Origin: JAOPZW01 sp963803375
Lineage (GTDB): Bacteria; Actinomycetota; Thermoleophilia; Solirubrobacterales; Solirubrobacteraceae
Assembly (NCBI GenBank): GCA_963803375.1
Contig: CAWDMB010000001.1
Location: 1-64,000, forward strand
Length of the DNA stretch: 64,000 nt
Reading direction: 5' to 3'
Each line of letters opens with the position of its first letter. The first letter of the stretch is position 1. Made by a program: the position numbers and the translations under genes. Below are positions 1-7,992 of the stretch, piece after piece. A model generated the notes under the pieces. The model was not told where the DNA came from. It searched no databases and was given only the letters and a program-made list of their open reading frames with translations.

Positions 1-343
1 CAGAACCCAAGCCTGAGCCCGGGATCGCCAAGCGGCCCGCGCAGCATCCCCTCCAGCTCGCGAAACGACGGACGGCCCAGCGAGCTGCCAACCAGCCGCC
101 GCAGCACACGCCCCGCATACAGCTCGGCAGCGATCAGCGCGAAGAGAAAGCCGTACCACAGCACGGATGGAGCGCCGGCGTAGGTCCACTGGAGCACGCC
201 GTTGATCGGTTCGTCGGTGGTGGATCCGGAGTTGGAAAAGACCAGGAACTCGGTCCAGTAGCCCGCTTGTGCGAGCAAGAACAGCAACGCGATCGGCGCC
301 CCGATCGCGAGCGCCCGCCGGCGCGGAGGCGTGCCGGTCACTA
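1..343 (-). pseudogene. 3' fragment of IS-interrupted membrane sensor kinase
   Basis: This is the downstream part of the gene whose 5' part lies at 1592-2263. Removing the IS element and one TA copy rejoins the two in one frame, across ...VWRLVTGTPPRRR. The fragment then reads a membrane span (ALAIGAPIALLFLLAQAGY), a loop, a second span (SVLWYGFLFALIAAELYAG) and LRRLVGSSLGRPSFRELEGM. That last stretch resembles the linker before the dimerisation domain of actinobacterial histidine kinases. The kinase core, if present, lies beyond the left window edge. Cut off from its start codon, the fragment should not be translated as part of the kinase. Confidence 0.6.
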
Positions 344-344
344 A

Positions 345-1591
345 GTGGTCCTCGTCGCAAGTACGCGGCGGATGCTTGGAGGAGTGGGCCGCCGCGCGGC
401 GAAGCTTGTGGTGATGGCGGGCAAGTCTCCCTTCGAGGTGGTCCTGAGCGAGGAGCAGCGGCGTGAGCTTGAGCGCCGCGCGGCTGCCTACTCGGGCCCG
501 CATCGGGACGTTGTGCGTGCCAAGGCGATCCTCTACGCGGCGGCTGGGATGTCCAACGCGGAGATCGCGCGGCGGCTTGATCAGTCGCGCCAGGCGGTGT
601 CGGACTGGCGAAAACGCTTCTGCCGCGAGGGCGTCCAGGGGCTTGAGGAGAGACCGCGGCCCGGCCGGCCGCGGCGCTTTTCCCCCGGGGCAGATCGCCG
701 AGGTCAAGGCGCTGGCGTGCGAGCTGCCGGCCCAGTCCGGGGTTCCGCTGTCGCGCTGGTCGGCGGCTGAGGTCGCGCGCGCGGCGATCGAGCGCGGGAT
801 CGTCGCCCAGGTGTCGGGCATCACGGTCTGGCGGTGGCTTCGCGAGGACGCGATCCGCCCGTGGAACTATCGCTCGTGGATCTTCCCGCGCGACCCGCGC
901 TTCGCCGAGAAGGCCGGCCCGATCCTCGATCTCTACGAGGGGCGCTGGGAAGGCCAGCTGCTCGAGCCCGGCGACTTCGTCGTGTGCGCCGATGAGAAGC
1001 CCTCGATCCAGGCCCGCGCCCGCATCTACCCGACCGAGCCCACACCGGCCGGGCTGCGCGTGGAGCATGAGTTCGAGCGCAAGGGCGCGCTGTGCTACCT
1101 GGCTGCCTGGGACATCCGGCGCGCCAGGATCTTCGACCGCTGCGCGCCCAAGGACGGCATCGAGCCGTTCGATCAGCTCATCGAGCAGTTCATGAGCATC
1201 GAGCCCTACGCGTCCGCGCAGCGCGTGTTCGTCGTCGTCGACAACGGCTCTGCGCATCGCGGCAAGCGCTCGATCGATCGCCTCCAGGGCGCCTGGCGCA
1301 ACCTCATCCTCGTGCACACCCCGGTCCACGCCTCCTGGCTCAACCAGGCCGAGATCTACTTCAGCGTCGCGCAGCGCAAGGTGCTGCAGCCCAACTACTT
1401 CTCAGACCTCGACGAGCTCGAGCGCACGCTGCTGGCATTCGCGCGCCACTACGAACAGATCGCCCAGCCCTTCGAGTGGAAGTTCACTCGCGCCGACCTC
1501 CACAAGCTCCTCGCCCGTCTCGATCAGCCCACGCCGCTCCAGCTCGCCGCGTGACCACCCCACCCGTCAACGAACTTGCGACGAGGACCAC
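345..1591 (+). mobile_element. IS630-family insertion sequence, copy 1
   Basis: The element is 1247 bp with perfect 18-bp terminal inverted repeats, GTGGTCCTCGTCGCAAGT at 345-362 and its complement at 1574-1591. A second copy lies at 26898-28144 in the same orientation; the long translations of the two are identical. IS630/Tc1/mariner elements insert at TA and duplicate it. TA follows the right end (1592-1593). On the left the TA (342-343) is separated from the repeat by one extra A (344), unlike copy 2. The element carries one transposase split by a frameshift and interrupts a sensor kinase gene. Confidence 0.92.
414..1554 (+). CDS. IS630-family transposase, split by a +1 frameshift
   Basis: The first reading frame (ATG 414, or GTG 411) encodes a helix-turn-helix domain with SNAEIARRLDQSRQAVSDW and a GRPRRFSP linker. 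The catalytic part is in the +1 frame from about 685 and ends at 1554. It holds the DDE triad: Asp in VVCADEKPS, Asp in VFVVVDNGSAHRGK, and Glu in HASWLNQAEIYFS. The frames meet at a T4C5G4 run (678-690). One base must be skipped to join them, so the enzyme comes either from programmed +1 frameshifting or from no expression at all. The identical run in copy 2 argues against a random recent mutation in one copy. Confidence 0.85.
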
Positions 1592-2263
1592 TAAGCGCCA
1601 GACGAGCAGAGCGATGGTGGCGAGTGCGACCGCGATCGCCACGACTTCCGCGACATGCAGCAAATGAGGCAACCACGATGGTGGGGACCAGACCGCGAGG
1701 CCGTTCCGAGGGCAGACTGTCTTGCATCCCGCGATCGGCAAGGACGGAACGAGCGAAGGCGCCGTCAGGCAAAACACCAGCCCCGGAATCACGACGCCAA
1801 TCAGCATGACCGCCGCGATCAGCCGCGCGACGAATCCATCGAGGCGCCCGCTCGGAAACGCCAGGATCACGACGACGGTCCAAAAGGCGATCACGAACTC
1901 GCTCAGGAGCCCGATGCCGAACAGCGCCGGAACCGTGCTCGACTGGAGGATGTAGGCCACTCCCAGAAGTCCGAGGACGATCAGCAGCAATCCGAGGCTA
2001 TTGTGTGGGCGTCGGTGGCGCCAGTAGAGGCCCACGCCGATCGGGCCGAGGATGAAATCGGCCTTCTGAACCGCCAGCCAGCCCGGATAGGCGAGGAACC
2101 CAGCATCGAGCGTGGTCAAGAATGCGACCACGGCAGCCGCGAGGGCAATGATCGCCGGCGCGAGCTCCCACGACCAAGCACCGAGTAAACGTGTAGACAG
2201 ACCATGCGCTCCCGGGTCTAGCTCGATCCGGTGGTGCCCCGTAAAGCGCCCGGAGCTGATCAT
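1592..2263 (-). pseudogene. 5' fragment of IS-interrupted membrane sensor kinase
   Basis: The reading frame starts at ATG 2263 and encodes about six hydrophobic segments separated by short loops. Examples are IIALAAAVVAFLTTL, FILGPIGVGLYW, LGLLLIVLGLLGVAYIL, FWTVVVILAFPSG and AVMLIGVVIPGLVFCL. A polar loop with two Cys follows, then VAIAVALATIALLVWRLV. The RRPHNSLGLLL and FPSGRLDG motifs are typical of the N-terminal membrane module of actinobacterial histidine kinases. The IS breaks the gene after LLVWRL; the chimeric frame runs into the element and stops at 1484. The gene is disrupted and its remainder is at 1-343. Confidence 0.65.
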
Positions 2264-2365
2264 GGCTCCGCGGACCCCCAGCCGGCTCCTGCGTATCGGA
2301 CGGCAGCGGCCCCAGGCGCGTCTCGTCCGGGGCGTTCGGTCCGGTCCGGGCTCACATCAACCGAC

Positions 2366-2412
2366 ACGCCCAACTCCCTCTCCGACGTCGACGCCCAACT
2401 CCCTCTCCGACG
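2366..2412. repeat. 22-bp direct repeat, two copies
   Basis: ACGCCCAACTCCCTCTCCGA followed by CG occurs at 2366-2387 and again at 2391-2412, separated by TCG, giving a 25-bp period. It lies in the gene-poor stretch upstream of the interrupted kinase. I see no function; it could be a minisatellite or a pair of protein-binding sites. Confidence 0.85.
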
Positions 2413-2936
2413 CCGGCGCGATGCTCACGCCAGCTGGCGGAGGCGTCATTCTCGCCAAACATCGCCCCCGTAGACAGATCGGAGGGTTCTGGTCACAAGG
2501 TCTTGACGATTCTCGCTCGCGAAGCTCGCCGTCCACGCCCAGGCCCAGGCCGTCGAGCGGGAATTGCCGGCAGCCGCCCAAGCTATTCGGACGGTACGCG
2601 GCCGTGCCGCGCGGTCGCATCATCATAATCGGTGACGCCCCAAGAACCGGCGGTGCATCCGACCCCCAGGACACGGGGGCGACCTGAGCACGCACCGGCA
2701 ACTCGAGGATCGCGGAGCGATCGTGCCCGCCACTGCGTCGGTTCCAGCCGTGTTCAGCCGACCGTGCGGGCGTGACTGCAAAGGTCAGCAAGGGTCTGCT
2801 GATTCGCTCCCGCGGCGAAGCAGCACCAATCCGCGCCAACACACCGAAGCCGGTGCCGATCCGCCACCATCTTGGACCGCCACGTCGCGCCAAACGCGCG
2901 TCAGTTCGGTTGTGCTCCGAAGCCCATCCCTGGAAA

Positions 2937-3047
2937 TCAGGCACATTTGGCTTCAGCCTCCTTCGCCGTCGTGTCCACTACTTGTCCAAGCGATCCGCGA
3001 GCCCCTCGGTCGAAGGCGTCGAGCAGGTCGCGCTCATAGTCATCCAC
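2937..3047 (-). other. Possible antitoxin-like small ORF or remnant
   Basis: A GTG-initiated frame of 36 codons reads VDDYERDLLDAFDRGARGSL and then QVVDTTAKEAEAKCA. The opening resembles the start of small antitoxins that begin with a short acidic D-Y-E-R-D-L-L-x-A-F-x-R-G helix. It has no recognisable partner toxin and lies in decaying DNA, so it may be a fragment. Confidence 0.2.
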
Positions 3048-3630
3048 GCCCCGGCCAGGTGACCGTACAACGCCTTGCGCAGGATTGAGCGATGTGCGCT
3101 CTCTGTGCGATCGGCCTACGGGTATCCCATTCGCGGAAGGGCACCAAGCACCGAGTGCCACCTGGACACGCGTAAGCGCAGTAACGCGCCGCCGCACGAC
3201 GAGGAACGCCCGAATCGCATCACGGGCATGCTGTGCGTCGCTTACGGGTGCGCCCTCTCAAGAGGCCTGCTCCGACCAGCCGCGGGCGGCTAGTCCGGCG
3301 AAGCGCGTCGCGGTCGTCGCCCGAGGCCGTGCTCGCCGAGCTCGTTGACGAGCCGCTCCGCCTTGGCGCGGGCGTCGGCGTTGGTCGCAGATCCGCACCG
3401 AGGAGACGAGCGCGGCACCCGCGCTGCAGCCGACGGCGTTGTGGCCGAGACCACCGGCGATGCAGACGCCCTCGAACCTGGGCACACGTCGTCCACGACA
3501 AAGCGTCCGAGACACCACGGGTCGCGCGTCCAGCGCTCCCCCTCGCCGCGGAGCTGTGGCGTCAGGCACCGATGCACCATCGCGCCAAGGCCCGCGGCAC
3601 CGGGCTTGCCAACGCCCCGAGTGTCCGTCG

Positions 3631-3649
3631 GTAGCAGTTCTGCTACCTT
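3631..3649 (+). promoter_or_regulatory. Operator-like palindrome overlapping a leaderless -10
   Basis: GTAGCA-GTTC-TGCTAC (3631-3646) is a perfect 6-bp inverted repeat with a 4-nt spacer. Its right arm overlaps TACCTT (3644-3649), which ends six bases before the antitoxin ATG at 3656. That spacing would place the transcription start at or next to the start codon. A repressor on the palindrome would block the -10, which is how Phd/VapB antitoxins usually autoregulate. The binding itself is inferred. Confidence 0.65.
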
Positions 3650-3655
3650 GCTGCC

Positions 3656-3898
3656 ATGCCGGTGATCCCCCAGAAGGAATTGCGCAACAACGTCGCCGAC
3701 GTCCTGCGCCGAGCCGAGGCCGGCGAAGAGTTCACGATCACCGTCGCCGGACGACCCGTCGCGTACCTTGGCCCCGCCAAACGACGTCAATGGGTCAGCG
3801 GACCCGACCTCGCCAAGATCTGGGAGACGCCGGCACCCGAGACGCTCGCACGAGACCTCGAACACTTCCCCGGCGAGCTCGCCGACCCGTTCGCGTAG
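3656..3898 (+). CDS. Phd/YefM-family antitoxin
   Basis: This 80-residue protein opens with MPVIPQKELRNNVADVLRRA, followed by AGEEFTITVAGRPVAYLGP. That is the standard N-terminal DNA-binding fold of Phd/YefM antitoxins. The C-terminal part (residues 50-80, acidic and Pro-containing) would be the toxin-neutralising tail. The stop codon is directly followed by the toxin ATG, so the two are co-transcribed and probably coupled. It should bind the PIN toxin and repress its own promoter at the palindrome just upstream. Confidence 0.88.
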   Translation: MPVIPQKELRNNVADVLRRAEAGEEFTITVAGRPVAYLGPAKRRQWVSGPDLAKIWETPAPETLARDLEHFPGELADPFA

Positions 3899-4276
3899 AT
3901 GCGGGCGTTGCTCGACACCTCGGTGTTGATCGGCGCCGAAGACCCGGGAGCCCTGGAAGGCGCGATCGGCGCCGCGTGCCTCGCGGAGCTGCACTTCGGC
4001 GTGCTGGTTGCCAGCGACGACGACGAACGCGCGCGCCGCACCGTGCGACTCGGAGCGATCGAGGCGACGTTCGAACCACTGCCGATCGACGCCGCCGTGG
4101 CCCGTGAATGGGGGCGGCTTGCGGCCGCGGTCCGCACGCGCGGCGGCCAGCCTCGGCGCCGCGCCCTCGACCTGGCGATCGCCGCCACGGCCAACGTTCA
4201 CAACGTCCCGCTACTCACACACAACGCAAGCGACTTCCAACTCATCGACCTCCTCGTCGACGTCCGCGCGGCCTGA
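3899..4276 (+). CDS. vapC: VapC-type PIN-domain toxin
   Basis: This 125-residue PIN-domain ribonuclease starts immediately after the antitoxin stop. Acidic metal-binding residues are visible: Asp6 in LLDTSVLIG, Glu30 in CLAELHFGV, the Asp of ALDLAIAATA, and the Asp of THNASDF near the C-terminus. Family members cut tRNA or rRNA when freed from the antitoxin. Length and motifs are complete, so it should be functional. The pair lies in an accessory zone beside an IS-disrupted gene. Confidence 0.88.
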   Translation: MRALLDTSVLIGAEDPGALEGAIGAACLAELHFGVLVASDDDERARRTVRLGAIEATFEPLPIDAAVAREWGRLAAAVRTRGGQPRRRALDLAIAATANVHNVPLLTHNASDFQLIDLLVDVRAA

Positions 4277-4766
4277 CTCGACGAGCTGGGCCTGACCGCC
4301 ACTGTCGCCGCCCGTCGGACAGGTGACCTGACCCGTGGCGTCTGGGCGTACCCTCCACCGCGCAGAAACCAGCTTCCCGCGGGCGGTCGATACCGCGATC
4401 GACGACATCGAACGCACCATCTCAGGCGCCATCGTCGTAGGCGTCAGCCCGCTCAGGTGAGGCGCCGGCATCAGCCCTGGCTTCCCGTCTCATCGACCAC
4501 GCCCGACGTGGTCGGCGCGGGCGAACCCGCGCACGTCGTCGGGGCCGTCGGGGTCCCCAGCAGCAGATGAGCTCGGTCGAACGCAATGGGCCATTGACGT
4601 CGGGGAGCTCGAAGACGAGATCCGCGCGGCGGCCGGTGCGCGCCGCGGCCGGTCTCGCCGTCGACACGACCGATGTCCATCGCGGCGGATGGCGGCGTGG
4701 TTGGAGACGGCGCCGTCGACGCTTGACCGCGCGCCAGGCGCGAACCGCTGGTCCGGTGTGCCGCTC
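4277..4766. other. Gene-poor gap with a possible small ORF
   Basis: Nothing here is convincingly a gene. A GTG frame at 4335-4460 (41 codons) reads GRTLHRAETSFPRAVDTAID and on to ERTISGAIVVGVSPLR. Its amphipathic, coding-like composition recalls small antitoxins or a dodecin-like helix, but no partner is present. Another coding-like patch (TQWAIDVGELEDEIRAAAG, near 4585) has no start. I read the stretch as eroded sequence between a toxin-antitoxin locus and the CBS gene. Confidence 0.35.
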
Positions 4767-4795
4767 TTGTTGGCGCCGCGCTCCGGGCGTACGGT
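4767..4795 (+). promoter_or_regulatory. Sigma-70-type promoter for CBS gene
   Basis: TTGTTG (4767-4772) and TACGGT (4790-4795) are separated by 17 bp. They lie 31 bp upstream of the CBS-domain start codon, leaving room for a leader that contains the ribosome-binding site GAGGAGGT. Confidence 0.5.
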
Positions 4796-4825
4796 TGGGC
4801 TGACAGCAAGCGAGGAGGTATCGCG

Positions 4826-5275
4826 ATGGCAGTCACCCCCGCAAGGACGGTCCGTGAGGCCATGCACGAGGGCTGCGAGTGCCTCGGCGAGAGCCGGACG
4901 CTGCTCGACGCGGCCAGGCGCATGGAGGAGCTCGACGTCGGCGTGCTGCCGATCTGCGGCGACGACGATCGCCTCAAGGGCATGCTCACCGACCGCGACA
5001 TCGTCGTGAAGGCGCTCGCCCAGGGGCGCGACCCGGCCACCACCATGGCGAGCGAGTTCGCCCAGGGCACGGTGCGCTGGATCGCGGCCGCCGCGTCGTT
5101 CGACGAGGCGCTGAGCCTGATGCGCGAGCACGCGGTCAAGCGGCTGTGCGTCATGGACGACGACAAGCGGCTGTGCGGCATCATCACCGAGGCCGACATC
5201 GCCACCCACGCCCCGGAGGGCAAGACCGGCGAGCTGGTCGAGGCGATCGCCTCCAAGCCGCCCCAGCACTTCTAG
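4826..5275 (+). CDS. Two-CBS-domain protein
   Basis: This 149-residue cytoplasmic protein consists of a tandem CBS pair. CBS1 (about 7-65) ends in the typical GMLTDRDIVVKALAQG. CBS2 (about 75-140) ends in LCGIITEADIATHAPEGK. Bateman pairs bind adenosyl ligands such as AMP, ATP or NADH and regulate partner proteins; stand-alone versions are common stress-related genes in actinobacteria. The start is well set by GAGGAGGT eight bases before the ATG. No enzyme is fused to it and the neighbours are toxin-antitoxin genes, so its partner cannot be inferred. Confidence 0.9.
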   Translation: MAVTPARTVREAMHEGCECLGESRTLLDAARRMEELDVGVLPICGDDDRLKGMLTDRDIVVKALAQGRDPATTMASEFAQGTVRWIAAAASFDEALSLMREHAVKRLCVMDDDKRLCGIITEADIATHAPEGKTGELVEAIASKPPQHF

Positions 5276-5420
5276 CAGGCCGCACCCGGCACACGGCCCC
5301 GGCCGCCACGGCCGCGGGGGCTCGCGCCGACAGCGAACCGTACCTCACGGACGCGCCGGCGAAGGCCCGCGCCCAGCGGCATCTGCACGATTCGTAACGT
5401 CGCGTGTACGATGACCGGCC

Positions 5421-5666
5421 ATGGAGCGGCTCAACGTCACGCTCGACGACGAGCAGGCCGAAAAGCTCGCGCGGCTGGCCGAACGCATGCAGGTCCAGCC
5501 CGGCACGATCGCCCGCTCGCTGCTGTCCAACGCTCTCGACGAGGCCGACCCCGACGCGCGCAACGTCGTCGAGCTGCTCGACGGCATCCCCGGCGCCCAC
5601 GAACGCGCGCTGCTCGGCCTCGAGCAGGCCAAGACCGGGCAGACGATCCCACTCGACGAGCTCTAG
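5421..5666 (+). CDS. Ribbon-helix-helix antitoxin
   Basis: This 81-residue protein begins MERLNVTLDDEQAEKLARLA, a ribbon-helix-helix beta strand plus first helix, and continues with GTIARSLLSNALDEAD. The C-terminal half (NVVELLDGIPGAHERALLGL) fits a toxin-wrapping tail. TACGAT at 5407-5412 lies eight bases before the ATG, consistent with a nearly leaderless transcript. The ParE-like toxin gene starts three bases after this stop, so the two form an operon. Confidence 0.85.
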   Translation: MERLNVTLDDEQAEKLARLAERMQVQPGTIARSLLSNALDEADPDARNVVELLDGIPGAHERALLGLEQAKTGQTIPLDEL

Positions 5667-5669
5667 CAC

Positions 5670-6179
5670 GTGGCCACCGTCGAACTCGCGGCGGCCGCCG
5701 TCGAGGACCTCGACCGTCTCATCGCCACGCACAGCCTGCCGGCGGACACGCGCGCTCGCATCGCGCGCTCGCTGCGAACGCTCCAGCGCTTCCCGCTCAT
5801 GGGACCCGAGCTCGCCGGCCGCTGGGAGGGCCTTCGCTTCTTGCTGGGACCGTGGCGCTGGCTGCTGCTCGTCTACATCTACCTCGAGGCCGAGGATCGC
5901 GTCGTCGTCGTGACCGTCCAGGACGCTCGCTCCACCACCGCACGGCGCTCAGCTGATCGGACCGCGCGAACGCGTCGGCTGGCAAGTCGTCCGTCGGCGA
6001 GGAAGCCACGTCCCGCCGCGATGTCGGAGCGCCACAGCACGTCGTCGCCGACGTTGGCCAACCCCAGTCGTCGTCTGACGAGCGACGTGGCCGTCACGCG
6101 CGGTTCCTCGCGCAGAGAGCGACAGCGTGGCTCGGCTGCTTGGGACCGATCCCGGAAGGGTTTCTCGGCGCGGTCGTAG
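5670..6179 (+). CDS. RelE/ParE-family toxin with long C-terminal run-on
   Basis: A GTG start gives VATVELAAAAVEDLDRLIAT, followed by ARIARSLRTLQRFPLMGPEL, LLLVYIYLEAEDRVVVVTVQ and DARS. This is a full ParE/RelE fold in the first 90 residues, ending where family members usually end. The frame then runs on for about 70 residues of Arg/Ser/Thr-rich sequence with no family character, to a stop at 6182. That tail overlaps a decayed minus-strand gene, so the original stop was probably lost. ParE toxins act on gyrase and RelE toxins on ribosome-bound mRNA; which applies is unknown. Confidence 0.75.
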   Translation: MATVELAAAAVEDLDRLIATHSLPADTRARIARSLRTLQRFPLMGPELAGRWEGLRFLLGPWRWLLLVYIYLEAEDRVVVVTVQDARSTTARRSADRTARTRRLASRPSARKPRPAAMSERHSTSSPTLANPSRRLTSDVAVTRGSSRRERQRGSAAWDRSRKGFSARS

Positions 6180-6300
6180 ACGACGCGGTCCGCGCCGTGG
6201 GCGCGCAGCGCGTCGGCGTGCCCGACCCGGTCGACGCCGATGCGGTCCGCGTCAGGACGCGTCGAGGTCGAAGCGGAGCGCGGTGATGCGGTCGGGAGGT
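5879..6300 (-). pseudogene. Remnant of a HAD-family phosphatase-like gene
   Basis: One minus-strand frame without a start codon reads ADRIGVDRVGHADALRAHGA and then DRVVYDRAEKP. This matches the C-terminal end of HAD beta-phosphoglucomutase-like domains. Upstream, in another frame, is DRITALRFDLDAS followed by a stop. Further along the first frame is VGDDVLWRSDIAAGRGFLAD, which I cannot assign. Frame breaks and lack of a start mark it as decayed. It sits under the run-on tail of the ParE-like toxin. Confidence 0.25.
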
Positions 6301-6361
6301 CCGATCACGCCGCGTAGCTTCCCGCATGCGCCGAGCGCCGAACGGTTAGCTTCCACCCGGC

Positions 6362-7987
6362 GTGCCGAAGATCTACGTCACCGGCCATCGCAACCCCGAC
6401 ACGGATTCGATCGCCGCGGCCATCGGCTTGGCCGAGCTCAAGCGCCGGCTCGACCCCGCCAACGAGTACGTGCCCGTCCGGCTCGGGGAGCTCAACGCAC
6501 AGACCTCCTGGGTCGTCGAGCGCAGCGGCGCGCCGGTCCCCGACCTGCTGGCGCACATCATGCTGCGCGTGTGCGACGTGATGCGCGCCGACTTTCCCAC
6601 CGCGCACCTGCGCCAGCCGGTCCGCGAGGTCGGCCTGACGATGTCGCGCGAGGCGCTCGATCTCGTGCCGATCGTCGACGACGACGACGCGCTCGTCGGG
6701 GTCATGACCGAGCGCGCGCTCGCGCGGCGCTACATCCGCGAGTCGCGCGAGGCCTCGCGCCTTGACGCCCCGACCGCGGTGAGCACGATCGTCGGCGTGC
6801 TCGAGGGCCGGCTGCTGGCCGGCGAGGACCGCGACATCACCGGGCGCGTGTGGGTCATGGCCATGGACGCCGCCGCGCCGCCGACGGGCATGAGCGAGGG
6901 CGACGTCGCCGTCGTCGGCAACCGCCCCGACGCCCAGCGCCGCGCGATCGGCGTCGGCGTCGCGCTGCTCGTGACGACCAACGGGACCGCGCCGCGGCAG
7001 GCGGAGCTGGCGCTCGCGGCCGAGCGCGCGACGGCCGTGGTCACCTCGCCGCTGGACAGCTACGTCACCGGACGGCTGATCACGCTCGCCGCACCGTGCT
7101 CGTCGCTCATGGACGGCGATCCGCTGACCGCGCGTCGCGACGACCTCCTCAGCGACATCGCCGACGAGATCAAGGACGTCCACTACCGCGCGGCGGTCGC
7201 GATCGACAGCGCGCGGCGGCCGGTCGGGCTCGTGACCCGATCGGACCTCCTGAGCCCCCAGCCGCGGCGCGTGCTGCTCGTCGACCACGCCGAGCACGCG
7301 CAGAGCGTGCCCGGGGTCGAGCAGGCCGAGATCGTCGAGATCCTCGACCACCACCACATCGGCTCGATCGAGACGAAGATCCCGGTGGCGGCGACGTTCG
7401 ACCCGGTCGGCTCGACGGCGACGCTCGTCGTCGAGCGCTTCCGCGCCGCCGGGATGGAGCCCACCGGCCCGACGGCGACCGCGCTGCTGGGAGCGGTGCT
7501 CTCGGACACGGTCATCCTCAACTCGCCGACGACGACCGAGCGCGACCGTCTCGTCGTCGAGTACCTCGAGCGGGTCCTCGCGCTCGACGCGACGGAGTTC
7601 GGCCGCGAGATGTTCGAGAGCACCTCGGACGTCTCGGAGATCCCGGCTCAGGAGATCCTCACGCGCGACGCCAAGGAGTACGACTTCGCCGGCGGTCACA
7701 CGATCCGCATCGCGCAGGTCGAGACCGTCGGCGCGGGGCTGCTCGAGCGCCGCGACGAGCTGCTGCAGGCGCTGCGCGACGATCGCCGCGAGACGGGCCA
7801 CTCGGTCTCGGCCCTCATGGTCACCGACATCCTCGCGAAGGACACCGAGCTGCTCGTGGCCGGGGACGCAGCGCCGCTCGAGCGCGCCTTCGGCGAGCGC
7901 CCGGTCGACGGCGTGCTCAGCCTGCCCGGCGTCATGAGCCGCAAGAAGCAGGTCGCGCCCCGGCTGCTCGCGGCCACGTCGGGCTGA
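6362..7987 (+). CDS. ppaC: CBS-regulated manganese-dependent inorganic pyrophosphatase
   Basis: This 541-residue family II pyrophosphatase hydrolyses PPi to phosphate. It starts KIYVTGHRNPDTDSIAAA, the first DHH-family metal site. CBS segments follow (about 70-135 and 260-300) around a DRTGG-like middle domain (about 150-250). The DHH motif is in VEILDHHHIGSIET (about 325-335). The DHHA2 C-terminal domain ends near LPGVMSRKKQVAPRL, whose basic motif binds substrate. Length far exceeds the roughly 310 residues of CBS-less enzymes because of the nucleotide-sensing insert. A GTG start follows TAGCTT (6347-6352). The PASTA lipoprotein gene begins five bases after the stop. Confidence 0.93.
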   Translation: MPKIYVTGHRNPDTDSIAAAIGLAELKRRLDPANEYVPVRLGELNAQTSWVVERSGAPVPDLLAHIMLRVCDVMRADFPTAHLRQPVREVGLTMSREALDLVPIVDDDDALVGVMTERALARRYIRESREASRLDAPTAVSTIVGVLEGRLLAGEDRDITGRVWVMAMDAAAPPTGMSEGDVAVVGNRPDAQRRAIGVGVALLVTTNGTAPRQAELALAAERATAVVTSPLDSYVTGRLITLAAPCSSLMDGDPLTARRDDLLSDIADEIKDVHYRAAVAIDSARRPVGLVTRSDLLSPQPRRVLLVDHAEHAQSVPGVEQAEIVEILDHHHIGSIETKIPVAATFDPVGSTATLVVERFRAAGMEPTGPTATALLGAVLSDTVILNSPTTTERDRLVVEYLERVLALDATEFGREMFESTSDVSEIPAQEILTRDAKEYDFAGGHTIRIAQVETVGAGLLERRDELLQALRDDRRETGHSVSALMVTDILAKDTELLVAGDAAPLERAFGERPVDGVLSLPGVMSRKKQVAPRLLAATSG

Positions 7988-7992
7988 GCCCC

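Larger units (their letters stand above)
2264..3630. other. Low-coding region, likely decayed DNA
   Basis: No reading frame in this 1.4-kb stretch has convincing family motifs. It contains a 22-bp tandem repeat (2366-2412), a short antitoxin-like fragment (2937-3047), and two minus-strand pieces near 3290-3480 in different frames. One of those reads FEGVCIAGGLGHNAVGCSAG and the other DARAKAERLVNELGEHGL; together they look like one frameshifted gene I cannot name. Base composition is more mixed than in the flanking genes, as expected for eroded or foreign sequence. Confidence 0.5.

Noticed and set aside
1484..1591. Extension of the kinase fragment into the IS
   Set aside because: The last 36 codons are read from transposon sequence and do not belong to the kinase.
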